A program made the position numbers and the translations under genes. Below the pieces are notes generated by a model. It had not been told where the DNA came from. It was given only the letters and a program-made list of their open reading frames with translations, and ran no database searches. Source: Trifolium pratense (Eukaryota; Streptophyta; Magnoliopsida; Fabales; Fabaceae). Taken from it: 64,000 nucleotides of DNA. The stretch lies in assembly GCF_020283565.1 (NCBI RefSeq), contig NC_060063.1:49529726-49593725 (forward strand), given 5' to 3'. This document shows, piece after piece, positions 36,570 to 49,094 of this stretch; the stretch's first letter is position 1, and every line of letters starts with the position of its first letter.

Positions 36570-37444
36570 AAGACCCAAATAACATATAGAATTAAAAATT
36601 AATATTTTGAAATGATAATTATTCATTATATTTTAAACACATGAAATTGTAAAAAAATAAATAAATTAACTAATGAATAGTATTATAAACATTAGAAACT
36701 AAAAAAATACTAGGTTAACGCAAAAAATTCGATCTGTTCTAGCGATTTTCATAAAAAAAATATCCAAATACATAAAAAATATTATGTTTTTTTTTTGTTG
36801 CAATTTTCAATTGTTTTAACCAATTTACAATTTTAATTTAGATCGATTTGAATTTGAACATTCTTACTCTTGTGCGCCTCCTAAAAACTAAAAATACTCT
36901 ACTTAATTTATAAAATTTAAACCTTATTTTTTTGAGTGTTTGACTTCAAGGACATAAACATAACATAAGTACAAAAACTTTCCATTAACAACAAAACAAA
37001 TACATCAAGATAAAGATGGATAACAACATATGTACCAAAAAAAAAAGAAAGATGGATAACAACATAAACATAAATTAAAAGCATAATTAAACACTATAAG
37101 ACTATAAACGAGCTAAATTAATTACTTTATCTTTATCAAATTCAAAAATTCAAATGTGCACGCTGCATTTTCATCAACAACCTTAGGAAGAATCAAGCTT
37201 GATATACAACAAAAACAAATTTGATCAGTGTCGCGTCCAACTTGATTAATCTCTTTTTTTTTTGGACATCTGCCCTCTTGTATTTTTAAAAATTTAACAA
37301 TTTTTTCTTTATAGAAATTTTTTTAACAAAATTAAACTCATCAAAACTCAAAAGCATCCGCCACTGCATAAATTGAACTCCCTCGCAAGTTTCCCGCGCA
37401 CTATGCCTAAATACTGTCAAATTCCCGCTTCCAACTATTTCATT

Positions 37445-37447
<3 letters not shown>
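36570..37447. other. AT-rich intergenic DNA upstream of dCMP deaminase
   Basis: No gene is seen. A short duplicated block, aaagatggataacaacata, occurs at about 37012 and 37049. Confidence 0.4.

Positions 37448-37491
<44 letters not shown>
37448..37491. repeat. (CT)n microsatellite in the dCMP deaminase 5' leader
   Basis: About 22 CT units end some 150 bp before the deaminase ATG. CT/GA tracts are common in plant 5' UTRs; this one is long and uninterrupted, and so likely polymorphic. Confidence 0.95.
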
Positions 37492-37496
<5 letters not shown>

Positions 37497-37641
37497 GCGA
37501 TTCACACTTTTAATTTGACAATTTGGTCCCAAAACGGTGAAGCAGATGCGTTTACCGTTGAATTCACCTCCCACAAATCCACAAGACAATTGAAACTACT
37601 TTTCCCCAAATATCCAAACCTAATCGCGTTTTCCAAACTCC

Positions 37642-40241
37642 ATGAACTCTCGAGAACTTACTCTAGTTGCCACCGCAACTGCGTTTGGAGCTTTGGCCTC
37701 CGCAATCGCTTTCCGTTTCCTCCACCGCTCACAAACTCACCCATCCGAAACTAATACCTCGCAAAACGGCACCGTTTCCTCTTCTGGAGACCCTTTCGAT
37801 CCCTCCAAGCGCAAAGGGTAATTTCTTACTTTTTTTTTTTGTTACTCACTTTTACCTCTCTGTTTTTTCAAATAAAAAATAACTGACTTGAATTTGTACA
37901 GATACTTGTCGTGGGATGATTATTTCATGGCAATTGCGTTTTTGTCTGCTGAAAGATCCAAAGACCCTAACAGGCAGGTCATATTTTACCCCCACACTAA
38001 AATGTTACTTTATCAATTTAGTCTTGCTTTGGATAAACAACTTATTTTGTAACTTTAGCATAAACCCTTATCATATACTAGTATATAAGCGCGAATAGGT
38101 TATTTCTATAGCACAAGGTAAATTAAGGTCAATCTGCTTTCATAAGTTATCCTCATGAGCTCATGGAAATAGGGCTCGTTTGGAACTTATTTTTGAACTT
38201 ATGTAAAACAACTTATGCAAATAAATAAAATATATATCATTCATAAGCTTGTCAAGGTACTTTATGAAAAACAGCTTATCAACATGAACATACAATTTTT
38301 GTTGGCAAGAACTTATAAATTAACGTAAAAACTTATTTATTTACATAAGTTGTTTTTCATAAGCTTAAAAATAAGTCAATTGTGTCCCCTAGAGCTATAA
38401 ATGTTGTTTTAAGAGAATTGGTTTTGCCATTCAAAAAAGGTTAGCGGCGCAGCTTGTTGCCCGTTTGCCTTTCATTCATATGTAATTGTCCTATATTTAT
38501 TAATGGAAAAAGGAATCTGAGAATTTTGCCAATTTATGAATATGTCATAAGCTGTTTCCATAAGTTTTCCCAAACAATGTCACAAATGCTTATGGTAGTA
38601 GATAAGTACAAATAAGTCAATCCGAACAACCCCTTAGTTCATAAAATATCTAATTGGTGAATCTGATTGGTGATGTTGTTATTATTGATATTGTAGGTGG
38701 GTGCTTGCTTAGTAAGTCAAGATGGTATAATTCTTGGTATGTTCGTTCTATTCTCGTACACATTCTATTTCTTTTGTGAAACACATTTTTTATGCTTGTT
38801 TTTGTTTTTATTTTTCTGTCAGGCATTGGTTATAATGGATTTCCAAGAGGTTGTTCTGATGACAAGCTACCATGGGCTAAGGTTGGTGATTAAGGGAGGA
38901 GTTGAATTTTGTTTTTGCTACCGCTTAAACATTCTCATTGATAAATCTATTTATATGTTTCAGAAATCTAGGACTGGGAATCCTTTGGAGACTAAGTACC
39001 CGTGAGCGTTTTAAAATCATATTTCACTCTTGTTGTAACCTTAACAATGTTCTTGTTCAAGTCTTGTCATTACTCATGATCTCACTGATGATGTTTTTTT
39101 TTTCTTTCCTTTTTTGGTCTATTTTAGTTATGTTTGTCATGCAGAAGTAAATGCTATTCTTAACACGAATCATGCCTCTGCTGCTGGACAAGTGAGTTCC
39201 TCTGTACTATCGAATTAACATATAGAATTAAGTGTCTTATTTCATTGGAAATATTGCAGCTTGTGAATATTTGTTCACTTATACTCTATTTATCACATTC
39301 CTTTTGTAACTTTCACCTTGACTATATGCCATTAGCACATGTAAAATATGTCACAGCTTACAAGTCACACCAGTAAGCACCTAAAAGAGTTTTATTATAT
39401 ATAACTTAAGTCACCAAGGTTTATTTTACCACCTGATACTAAGATATTCCTATTTTCTTTTTTAATCGATGCAGCGGCTATATGTGACCATGTTTCCTTG
39501 CAATGAGTGTGCCAAGATCATAATCCAGGTTTGTGAATTTGATGCATAATAATGTCTAACTTTTAATGAATGTGAACATTGTGCGGAGACAGTGCTGTGC
39601 ATTCCTTACTTTGTTAATGACATACAATAAATCACCTTAGATGGTTTCATTTAGAACTGCTACATTTTATCATTGCTCAATGAAGCTAAATTGTGAAGTT
39701 AATTTTGCAAGTGGTTTTAGTGATGAGCTATTACAAATTGCAATAACTTATGAGTGCTGTATCATCTGATAATCATGTTTAATCCAAATCCGGTTGATAA
39801 AAAAATTGGAAGTTTTTGGCATTGGCACTACTTGCATATGAATGTGGAGCATCTTTAACTTGATATTATTATTCATACTTTAGAAGAGGTGTATCATATA
39901 TTTAAATTCTTTCCTGCAGTCTGGCGTTTCTGAAGTCATTTATTTTGTGGAGAAGAGATTAGAAAATTCAGATGTTATATATACTGCCTCTCACAAGCTA
40001 CTTTCATTGGCTGGTGTGAAGGTAATCTCCTCTCCATAGTTTTCTGTATTGTATTTTCACTTGCTAATACCAATTCAATCTTACTTTGTATGTAAGTATG
40101 TTCCTTATATTTGTGTTTCATGTCTCTAGCTGATGTATATTCTTAAATATATAACTGATGTAAAAAATTTCTTTGATTATGCAGGTCAGGAAACACCAAC
40201 CAGCGAAGAGCGAAATCCATCTGAAGTATGAGGAACACTAG
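37642..40241 (+). CDS. Deoxycytidylate (dCMP) deaminase
   Basis: Nine exons: 37642-37817, 37902-37977, 38697-38736, 38823-38881, 38964-39001, 39128-39191, 39475-39528, 39920-40021 and 40185-40241. They sum to 666 nt (221 aa plus TAG), with GT-AG introns throughout. Zinc-site motifs of the CMP/dCMP deaminase family are complete: CHAEVNAIL (His ligand and catalytic Glu) in exon 6, and [13 protein letters not shown] (PCxxC cysteines) in exon 7. The N-terminus has a hydrophobic stretch (residues 8-27, [18 protein letters not shown]) before [13 protein letters not shown]. The enzyme converts dCMP to dUMP for thymidylate synthesis. Length and [18 protein letters not shown] agree with plant dCMP deaminases. 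Intron 2 carries a MITE. Confidence 0.93.
38172..38389. mobile_element. PIF/Harbinger-type MITE, copy 2 (in dCMP deaminase intron 2)
   Basis: It starts gggctcgtttggaactt and ends aataagtcaattgtgtcccc, with the same internal order (cttgtcaaggtac, aacttataaa, acataagttgttt) as the copies at 34363 and 52734. A further partial copy lies at about 38520-38640 in the same intron. Confidence 0.65.
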
Positions 40242-41584
40242 TTTTTAAAGCTTGGTATATGACATGAATTCAGTGTTTGTAGTGACTAAAATATGTAATC
40301 AGAAACACCAGAAGATGATGGTTGTGAGCAAACTAAGATAACAGTCATGACACATATCGTGTGCAATCATACAACAAATCTACATTAAACCCCCATCTTA
40401 GGTCTCTGCATTGGACCTGTGCAAGAATGGTAGTAGGAGAATGTAATGCTTAGTTTTCCTAGGACTCATTCTAGAAAAGTACCAAAACTATAAAGATCCT
40501 AGAGTTTGTAGTTCTCACATAATAAAGAGGAACTGACTGATATGATTTTAGAGTAGAAACAGTCCACTTAATATTAATCTATCTCTTCTCAGTATGTTAT
40601 TTCTTAGGAGTTGAGACTGAATATAGACACATTTTATGTGAGAGGCAAAACCCTAGAATAAAAATTTCAACATTTTTGCCGGTTAAATTAGGACATGTAA
40701 AACTATTTTCTACTTTATATCCATTAACCTAAGTCCTAATACGATATTTCACGCGTCACCAAAATTGATGTAGTTGTTAATAATTATAGGATAATTACAC
40801 ATGAATGAAAAACAAACAGGCATTAACCTGCGCTGCTAAAATTGATTAATTTCAAAATTCTCTCTTGTACATGTACGTGAGAGTGTGACTTCACAATTTA
40901 TACATAAAGAAAAAATGTTACTGTAGCAAGTGCTTTTAGAACATTGTTTAAAAATTTATGAGATAAATTTATATTTTAATATATTTATTAGATTTAAAAA
41001 ATGTTAACAAATTTTTTTTCATGTTATTTTTAAGATGGTTGATTTTACCATTCAAAAAAGAATTAAAGGTGTGACTTGCCTGTTTCTCTTTCATTTATGT
41101 ATGTATAGTTGTCTTATATTTATTAATGAATTCCTATTAATTTAAAGTGTTTGACTTGTATTTTTAAAATAAGTTTTTCTCTTATAGAATTTTTAATCAA
41201 TACTCTTAAGTCATTTCTTAACATGACTTTTATTAGTTAACTTATTTTTTTTAACCAAAACTAATTAATAACATTTTTTTATTGAAATTGAAATAAAATA
41301 CAAAATTAATTTTATTTATTTTTGGACAAATTATACATTTATATAGCAAAAAGTAGGATCTTACTAAGGAATTTTGAAACACAAGAAAACCAAATCCTCT
41401 TCTCCCAAATACATCCACACATTCGATTACCGTTATCTTATCCCTCAGATAAGAGGCAATCATTCTCCTCCCAATCCTTTCCCACTCTCTTCCTAAAACC
41501 AAAAACATCACATTTTCATTTCATTTCCACACCCCACTACTTTCTTCTCTCACCCTCCTTCTTCATCTTCTTCCCACGCCAACA
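40242..41584. other. Intergenic: deaminase 3' flank and ATPD promoter/5' leader
   Basis: There is no further gene. Just upstream of the ATPD start, 41390-41584 is C/T-rich, which fits a plant 5' UTR. Confidence 0.45.
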
Positions 41585-42343
41585 ATGGCGTCTCTACAAC
41601 ACACCACAGCTTCACTCCATTCCAAACCCATCCCCAAAATCACAAACATCCTCACCCAAAAACCCATCCTCAACTTCTCCCTTTCCAGCACCACAACCTT
41701 CACTTCCCCCAAACTCAAATTCTCCATAACCAAAACCCGCCGCACCACCGGCGGAGGAGGAGTACTCGGTTCCACAATGTCATCCCCAGCTGCCGGCAGC
41801 TACGCAACCGCATTAGCCGAATTAGCTCTATCAAACAACACCCTCGATGCCACAACTGCAGATATCGACAAAATCTATGAACTTTTTTCTGACCGCCAGG
41901 TGCTTGATTATTTTTCCAGCCCAGTTATCGACGATGCCGCGAAACGTAACTTAATTGCTGAGTTTGCTACTTCATCTGGGTTTCAACCACACACACATAA
42001 CTTCCTTAACATTTTGATTGAGTCTAAGAGGATCGATATCATCACTGACATTGTTAAGGAATTTGAACTTGTTTACAATAAGATAACTGATACTGAGCTT
42101 GTGGTTGTTACTTCAGTTGTGAAGTTGGAGTCTGAGAATTTGGCGCAGATTGCGAAACAGGTTCAGAAGCTTACTGGGGCTAAGAATGTGAGGATTAAGA
42201 CGGTTCTTGATTCGAGTTTGGTGGCTGGTTTTACTATCAGGTATGGAAATTCTGGGTCTAAGTTTATTGATATGAGTGTTAAGAAGAAACTTGAGGAAAT
42301 TGCTGCTCAACTTGATTTGGGCGATATCAAACTCGCGGTATGA
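41585..42343 (+). CDS. ATPD: Chloroplast ATP synthase CF1 delta subunit
   Basis: An intronless gene of 252 aa. Residues 1 to about 65 form a Ser/Thr-rich, acid-poor chloroplast transit peptide ending in TRRTTGGGG. The mature part begins near SYATALAELALSNNTLD and follows the OSCP/delta family: an N-terminal helical domain with FSDRQVLDYFSSPVID and HNFLNILIESKRIDII, then LVVVTSVVKLESENLAQIAKQ, and the C-terminal domain VAGFTIRYGNSGSKFIDMSV. The delta subunit links the CF1 head to the peripheral stalk of the thylakoid ATP synthase. Length and lack of introns agree with plant ATPD genes. The overlapping minus-strand frames are shadows. Confidence 0.97.
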   Translation: MASLQHTTASLHSKPIPKITNILTQKPILNFSLSSTTTFTSPKLKFSITKTRRTTGGGGVLGSTMSSPAAGSYATALAELALSNNTLDATTADIDKIYELFSDRQVLDYFSSPVIDDAAKRNLIAEFATSSGFQPHTHNFLNILIESKRIDIITDIVKEFELVYNKITDTELVVVTSVVKLESENLAQIAKQVQKLTGAKNVRIKTVLDSSLVAGFTIRYGNSGSKFIDMSVKKKLEEIAAQLDLGDIKLAV

Positions 42344-42903
42344 GCAAGCATTCTTCGTGCTCGCTTCAATTTGGTTCATCATTCGAATCAGAACTATTTT
42401 TTTTTGTGTTATAAGTATATTATGTATGTATGAATGAGAATGAATCTTTAAGTGTGCACAATCTTCTTACAATAATATTGGCTCTCATGCTTTTTAAATT
42501 TTCAAGTTTGCACAATCTTCTTACAATAATATGTACTAAAATATTTTAATAGATGAATCGTCTTAACGTACAAAAAAGGACTTGTGCTTCGTAATGTTAT
42601 AAACCGACGAACTTAGCCAAGGATGATCAATGATTTCTTTAACTCTGTAGAGTACTTGTTTTGAACTAATGTGTGCAGAGCCCTGGTATAATTGTTAATT
42701 CAGTATTCTTTATGATTATTTCATTTTACATTTAATTACACCCACCATAAAAATGTTTAAGAAGTTAACATTGATATATTCTATTCCATTTTAGAGAACT
42801 TGCATTTTAAACACTGCAATAAAACCTTTATTGCAATGGGAAGAAAAAGATATACACCACTTTAAATAATGGGTAGCAAAATGTATTATAAACCTAAACC
42901 TCA
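42344..42903. other. Convergent intergenic region between ATPD and subtilase A
   Basis: It holds the two facing 3' UTRs. A short direct repeat, gcacaatcttcttacaataatat, occurs at about 42457 and 42512. Confidence 0.5.
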
Positions 42904-45900
42904 CTAATGTGGATTGTTAAGTGCAATAGGTATCCCAACACTGTTCATCCCATTAGTCCAAATTAACCTTCCAAAGACATAATCAGACTTATCCTTACTT
43001 TTTGGGCTGAAGCTTAATGTAACTCTGAACTCCCTTTTTTCACCCTTTTGATTAAAACTCAATACCTTAGGTTCAACAGAAACTACAAATTCTTGGGGAG
43101 CCTGAATGAGCACTGTATATTTGCTTGGAGAACCCACGTTGGTAAGAGTACGAGTAACATTTATCGATTGTCCAACTTTAAAGTCTAGAATTGTAATTGC
43201 TGGATAATTGAAATCCTTCAAATTGAAGGACTTTGGACATGTGTAAGGCTTGCCATAGAACAACTTAAGCATAGAGCTGTTGTAGCCGCGAGCACACAGA
43301 AAGTTCATGTAATCAGTAGCATTTAGGTCATATACAAGTCCAGGGTCCACTGCACGATTAGGTTGAACGTGTCCTGCACCGTAGTCAAACGGAATTGCCT
43401 TTTCTAGTGATGAATCCAATATAGGTCCTCCAGTGTTGTCTTCCGTTGTTGCTGCAAAATACATGAATATTTAGGTTGTGTTAAACTCAACATTTTTGGA
43501 CTTTGAAGCTTTAAAGCTTCAAATTAAGGAGAAGTAAAGTAAAAAATTAAGTTATGTCAAACATACCATTATAAATAAGGCAAAGGCATTGTTTATACAG
43601 AAAGTGCATAAAATGAACAAATTGATCTTTTCGGCGCGGAAAGTTCTACTTTACCTGTTGTCATGATTGCTGACTTAATAGCGGCTGGACTCCAATCAGG
43701 ATGAATAGATTTAAGCAGTCCAACAAGGCCAGCAACATGTGGACATGACATTGATGTTCCTGACATAACACTGAAAGGAGTTCTGCGTTTATCAGATGCT
43801 TGTTCTGAGGGAGATATAGCTTCACCGTAAGCAGCAATTATGTTGACTCCCGGTGCCGTGATGTCAGGCTAAATCAGAAAACAAAAACCATAATTACAAT
43901 ATCACAATAAGTTTGTTATTATAAGATCAACTAAAATGGGATTATCATATCAAAACAGAGGAATACACCTTGAGGATTGTTGGCTCAACAGGATTTGGTC
44001 CTCTTGCTGAAAAGAAAGCAATAAAAGGAGCTGGCTTTGTAGCCATTTGTGTTACCACTTTAGAAATGTAAGCCACAGGAAACCTACATACATCATATAT
44101 GAATAAAATCTAAAAGGTTATAAATAATCAAAAGCATGAAATCAAAGGATTTGGATTTCATGCATTCAAAATCTTGTGCAGTCATGATATTAGTTGTTAG
44201 ATCAGGATCAGATGCATATTAATCTAAAATGACTACTCTAAAATTTGTACTATTAGAACTTGGTTCAATAGTCACCAGTGTCCTGATTATATGACTGCAC
44301 AGGATTTTGACTACATGTCATCCAAATCCGAAATCAAAACTAGGGAGAATTCATCAAGCTTTAGAGTATGAATAACAAAATTACTTGGTGTGGTTAATGT
44401 AATTAAAAATGTAACTGCCATCTATAAAGTTAACATATGAAGAAGGAACCACATGAGGGTCAGCTTGAATTCCACTCCCTGAATTCTCATCATTAGCCAA
44501 AATCATTCCAACAGCACCTACACGAGCAGCTTCAACACCCTTGTTAGTTCTACAAAGAAAGTGACAATCATCTTGATTTTGAAGACAAACCAATATTTTC
44601 CCCTTAGCCTTTCTTGGATCAAGAGTTCCACCAGTGCAATTAAGGCTACACAAATGATTAAGTAGATTACAATTAGGAAATTTTTTCCAATATCAATAAA
44701 AATTATTTGAGAGCCAATTTGGTCACAAAATGTATTCTTACGCATCTTTGGATGATGCATTATCATATTTGGCATCAGCACCACTTATCAATGGATACAT
44801 CTTATGAGGTTGCAATTCCATCTCTGAAAAGCTAGCACCCTAAAAATAAAATAACAAACATTAGCAAAATAATGTATAAGAATGTAAACGGTTTGGATCT
44901 TCTTCAGTCACTGGATGGTCCTGCGCAAATCTCTATCATGATTTTAATTTACTGTAGCAGTCGACAACATGTAATGATGGATGAATGACTTAGATTAGCG
45001 TAGAATAAGAAACATGAGAGGAATAACAGAATCAACATACCTTGAGTGTTTTGTTGTTACCAAGGGTAACAAAACTATTAAACTCTCTATCAATAGTACT
45101 TGCAGCAACTGTGAACACCCATGGTTCCAAGTTGCCTACAGAACTAAGATAAGGTCCATAATTTGTAGCAGCACTCACTACAGTAATGCCATTAGCAACT
45201 GCATGAAACGACCCTATAGAAAGACCAGTTTCATAATATTCTACTTGGAAACTTCCCAAAGAAACAGAAAGCACATCAACACCATCACTTATGGAAGCTT
45301 CAAAAGCAGCCAAAATGTCTGCATCATAACATCCACTTTCAGGTGACCAACAAACCTTATAGGATACAACTCGTGCTTTTGGCGATCCACCGCTTACTGT
45401 TCCATTGCCATAACCAAATACATTTGCATTTGCAACAAAATTTCCTCCAGCAGTTGATAAAGTATGCGTACCATGTCCTTCAAAGTCGCGTGCACTGTTA
45501 AATGATACATTTTTAAGACCTTTACCATTATTTGCTAGATAACCTTTGTAAAAATATCTTGCTCCGATAAGCTTTTTGTTGCAGTAAAATTTATCTTGAT
45601 TCTGGTTATCAACTTGACAAATCCCACGCCATTTTTTTGGAATCGGTCCCATTCCTTCGTCACTAAAACTCTTGGATTCAGGCCAAACACCTATCATAAG
45701 TTAGAACATATCAATAAAATGTGGGTGGACATTGGATATAAGAATGATTAATGAGCTAAATATATATTTTTTCCTAATAAAGTATTGCAATCCCTCCTAT
45801 TTTTCTAATTTTTATAGGTTCAAAATAATATTTTTGTCAAAAGAACTTATAATTTAAACATTTAACAAAAGTTGGATCTAAAGGGAGTGATGGATCATAA

Positions 45901-47392
45901 TCTCCTTTTTAAGTCATATTGTGGGGGAATAATATGTCCCCGCGAGCATAGCTCAGTTGGTAGCGACATCAACATTTTATATGCAGAAGCCGGGGTTCGA
46001 ACCCCGGACACTCCACTTATCCATCTTTAAAGGTGGAATTTTAAGCCACTAGGCTATTTGACAAAAACAGGATGAGAATAATATGATGTTTATAAAAGAA
46101 ATCCCATATTTTGAGTTTTGACCCAATCCATTTTGGACTTTAGTTTTGATCAATAAATAAATAAATAAATATATTTTTCATTAAAAAACAAGGATTAATG
46201 AAAATATAGCAAAACATATTGTTTTAGTTCAATTAACGGTCAATAGTCAGCTAGTCAAAAAATATAGTCAATAGTCAACTATCCTATAAAGGGTGGTCGA
46301 TATAAAAAAGATAAAAAATAACACAAAGGTTAAATATAGCATTTTTAATTCTTGTAAGTAGTTTTATTTTCATTTTTATCTTGATCTCTCTAATTTTTTA
46401 TTTTTAGTTGTTTATCTCTTCAAAATATGAAAGTAACTTAAATCCAAATTCCCTGATTCAGCTGATTGATTTCATATTTTTTTCCCAAAACAAATCTACC
46501 AAAATAAGTTACTTTATACTAAATCTTTATATCTTTTTAAAATTGGTCAAACTAATGGTACTGTATTTTAATTTAAAAATACATAAAAACAGCATGAACT
46601 AACAACATAAAGAAATTATTCATGATTCATTATACCAGTGTCTAAATTTCCAATTATGATGTCTTCACCAAACGATCTCTTCCATATTGAATCCTTTGGA
46701 ATTTCACCATTACTCTCTAACCGAAGGAAATTCCATGAATGCGTAGTTTGAAGTTCGTATTTTTTGTTCAAGAAAATTGATATTACATTAGGATGCTCTG
46801 CATTGACCAATTAAACAAAATTAAATGCATTAAAATTAATAAATTAGGAATCAATGCATGATGATAATTACATTACATACTTGCAATTTTTGCAGCTTCA
46901 TCTTCATCAAGTATTGCAGCAAAGCCATTAATATTTTTATTGTAGGAATAAAATATTGCTTCTTTGGCCTTCTCATTGCTGTGTATGAAAAAAAATAAAA
47001 ATAAAACCTAATCAATTAATTTTGGTTTTGTCACATGAAAATTTTATAGACTTTGAGGGTTAAGTTATATATATATATATATACCTTCCAAGGTAAGATC
47101 CAAGTAAATCATAGTGAGAATTTGTGGCAGATTCAATATCAAATGATGAAGGATTTGGACCAAAAGAATGTGATCCTAAGTATACTATGTAGGACTAGTA
47201 ACAAAACAAAATATGAATGATAATTAGGACATATAAAAATTAGAAAATTAATTGAATAATGAAGAAAACATAACACTATTAGAGATATATGATGCTTGAG
47301 ACAAAACTTGCCTGTTTTATAGCTAAGGTAGGTTCTTGCCACAAAACACAAATAAGAAGTGACACTAACACATGATGAATGAATGATGACAT
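42904..47392 (-). CDS. Subtilisin-like serine protease A (SBT5/cucumisin-like)
   Basis: Ten exons: 47392-47312, 47194-47085, 46978-46881, 46797-46636, 45690-45041, 44839-44742, 44645-44385, 44083-43969, 43868-43655 and 43451-42904. They total 2337 nt, 778 aa, with an unbroken frame. Domains: signal peptide (1 to about 25), I9 propeptide (SYIVYLG to the AKHPNV region), peptidase S8 with a PA insert (about 370-500), then an Fn3-like C-terminal domain. The catalytic residues are Asp149 ([10 protein letters not shown]), His223 (GHGTHT), oxyanion Asn327 and Ser564 ([12 protein letters not shown]). The Asn sits in ATNYGP, where the usual form is GNSGP. Intron 1 is GC-AG. Large intron 4 carries a SINE. 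By family this is a secreted apoplastic endoprotease, and the AIR3/SBT5.3 group is the closest recalled. Its substrate is unknown. Confidence 0.93.
45942..46065 (+). mobile_element. tRNA-derived SINE in subtilase A intron 4
   Basis: The A box (tagctcagttggtagcg) and B box (ggggttcgaaccccgg) are both present, followed by acactccacttatcc and cactaggctatttgacaaaaa. The 5' and 3' arms do not pair as an acceptor stem, so it is not a working tRNA. Relatives lie at 61150 and 62875. Confidence 0.7.
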
Positions 47393-47461
47393 TTTTATGA
47401 ATGAAATTTGTTTTGCAAAACAAAATTTGGATATGTGAAAAGAGACTATATGCACCCCTTG

Positions 47462-47471
47462 TTTATATATA
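47462..47471 (-). promoter_or_regulatory. TATA box of subtilase A
   Basis: The minus strand reads TATATATAAA 70 bp before the ATG at 47392. Confidence 0.6.
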
Positions 47472-47689
47472 CAACTCAGATATGTAACTGCTTTTGAAAT
47501 CAAATCAAATCAACCTCTTCGTGTGAAATGTGAATAACCATTAGCCTCCTCTAATTAAGGCAAATAATTTATGAAAATATTTAACCTTTTTTAGGGCACT
47601 TTTTTTTTTAAAATCAAACAATTTTAAATTATTGTTTAGCTAAAAAATTCAAACGCATGCTATATCCTAAACCTTTCTTCTCCTTTTCT

Positions 47690-48125
47690 TCATAGCCGCC
47701 GCCCCCACCTTTCCTTTTCTTTTTTATTTAAATAAGTGATCTTCACATTGATCAAGTTTTTCTTTTGTGTTTTCTTTTTTGTGATTTCGCCGTCTGAGTG
47801 CGGCGTTGTGTTGTTCGTCGTCTTGTGCGACGTTTTTGTTGTCCCGTATTGTTTCTATTGAAAAGATCGGCTTCAGTCAATTACAGATTTAACCAATGAT
47901 TTGAGCTTCAATGCTGCAGATCCGGAGGCATGGATACTTCGGTGACTTTAACTCGGATTATTTGTTGTAGGCATTTTGTCGTTGTATGCTATTAACTCGG
48001 ATGTTGTGAGTTTTGTTCGCAGATTCATCCTTTATGTTTTTAGCGATGTTGATTATGTGGTTGTATTTGATGTAATCTATCAATTTGAATGAATGAATAT
48101 CATTTTGTTATTGTCAAAAAAAATA
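47690..48125 (+). mobile_element. LINE 3' end (untranslated tail)
   Basis: It runs from a GC-rich agccgccgcccccacc through a tail with gttgtatttgatgtaatc, aatgaatgaatatcattttg and a terminal poly-A. The sequence type is that of 5'-truncated plant LINE 3' UTRs. It lies between the end of subtilase B and the promoter of subtilase A. Confidence 0.45.
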
Positions 48126-48277
48126 ATTATTGTTTGGCTAAAGTCCATGTTTGATCCATTTACGTTTATTTTAAATTTTTAGTTGGTTTATTACATTTAA
48201 AAAGTTTCAAATTAATTCTGCATTAAATTTGAAGTTAAAATTGTCTAAAAAATCCACATAGCGCACTCCCAAAGTTA

Positions 48278-48427
48278 TAGTTGGTTCAGTGGTGATTGAC
48301 GCTGAACTTGATAGGGAGGACTATGGTTCGATCCCCCGCAACTGCGATCGGGAGAGGGCTGGAACCACTTGATGCCAGAACTAACCCCCGAACCAGATTA
48401 AACCGGTGGTGAAAAGCAAAAAAAAAT
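48278..48427 (+). mobile_element. tRNA-derived SINE, copy 2
   Basis: tagttggttcagtggtgattg (A box), ggttcgatccc (B box), gatcgggagagggctgg, accacttgatgccagaacta and a poly-A tail follow the same order as at 3281-3436. Confidence 0.7.
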
Positions 48428-48654
48428 TATCCACATGTGCATATAATATGTTAGCCACACCACACGGATGTTTTAAACAAAGATTTGACTAAAAATATAA
48501 GCTAATTGTTTTTTTTGTTATATTGTAGCCAATGAAATTCGAACAAATGACCTCAAGCATAATACTAAAACCCTCGCTACTAGATTAAATTGTTCACCTC
48601 TCCGGTCAATGATTATTTCACTCAGTACTTCTAAAAAACTCTTAATACGGCAGC

Positions 48655-49065
48655 CACCATGTCACATGGTAAATTAAAATGCAATGTACTGTAGATGCTA
48701 GTTTCTTCAATTATGAAGGTGTATGTGGTTGGGGTTGGTGCAGTCCAGGGAGCATCGAACAATTTATTCTTGCGGGTTGAAACGTTCTTTATAAGAAGCT
48801 CAACATTATATACAAGGGGAGGCAATGACGATTAGAGGAGCGATGTGTGAAACAATTCAAAGAGACTTCATTCATTTCATATTTAAAAGTGACTCAAAAG
48901 TATAGTTGTTGATGCAATTCTTTATTCTTTTTAGGAATGTTGGTGTCTCTGAATTTGGTTTTATAATTTCTAGTGTTCAATCTTTGTTACTATAATATCT
49001 TAACTTTTAGGTTAAATTTTCAAACAACAAGCGAATAATGTTGCTCATACTTAGCAAGGGCGGTA
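48655..49065 (+). pseudogene. Degenerate LINE RNase H domain
   Basis: Across several frames one reads NVDASFFN-like, GVCGWG, GEAMTIRGAM, FKSDSK, GVSEFGFIISSVQSL and KRANNVAH-like pieces in family order, interrupted by multiple stops and shifts. Confidence 0.5.
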
Positions 49066-49094
49066 TAATGGAGGGACTAAGTCCCAAAAAAGAA

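Noticed and set aside
45949..46016. Possible tRNA gene with perfect B-box stem
   Set aside because: The 5' end (gcgagca) does not pair with the 3' end (acactcc), and related copies carry a common 3' tail. It is a SINE.
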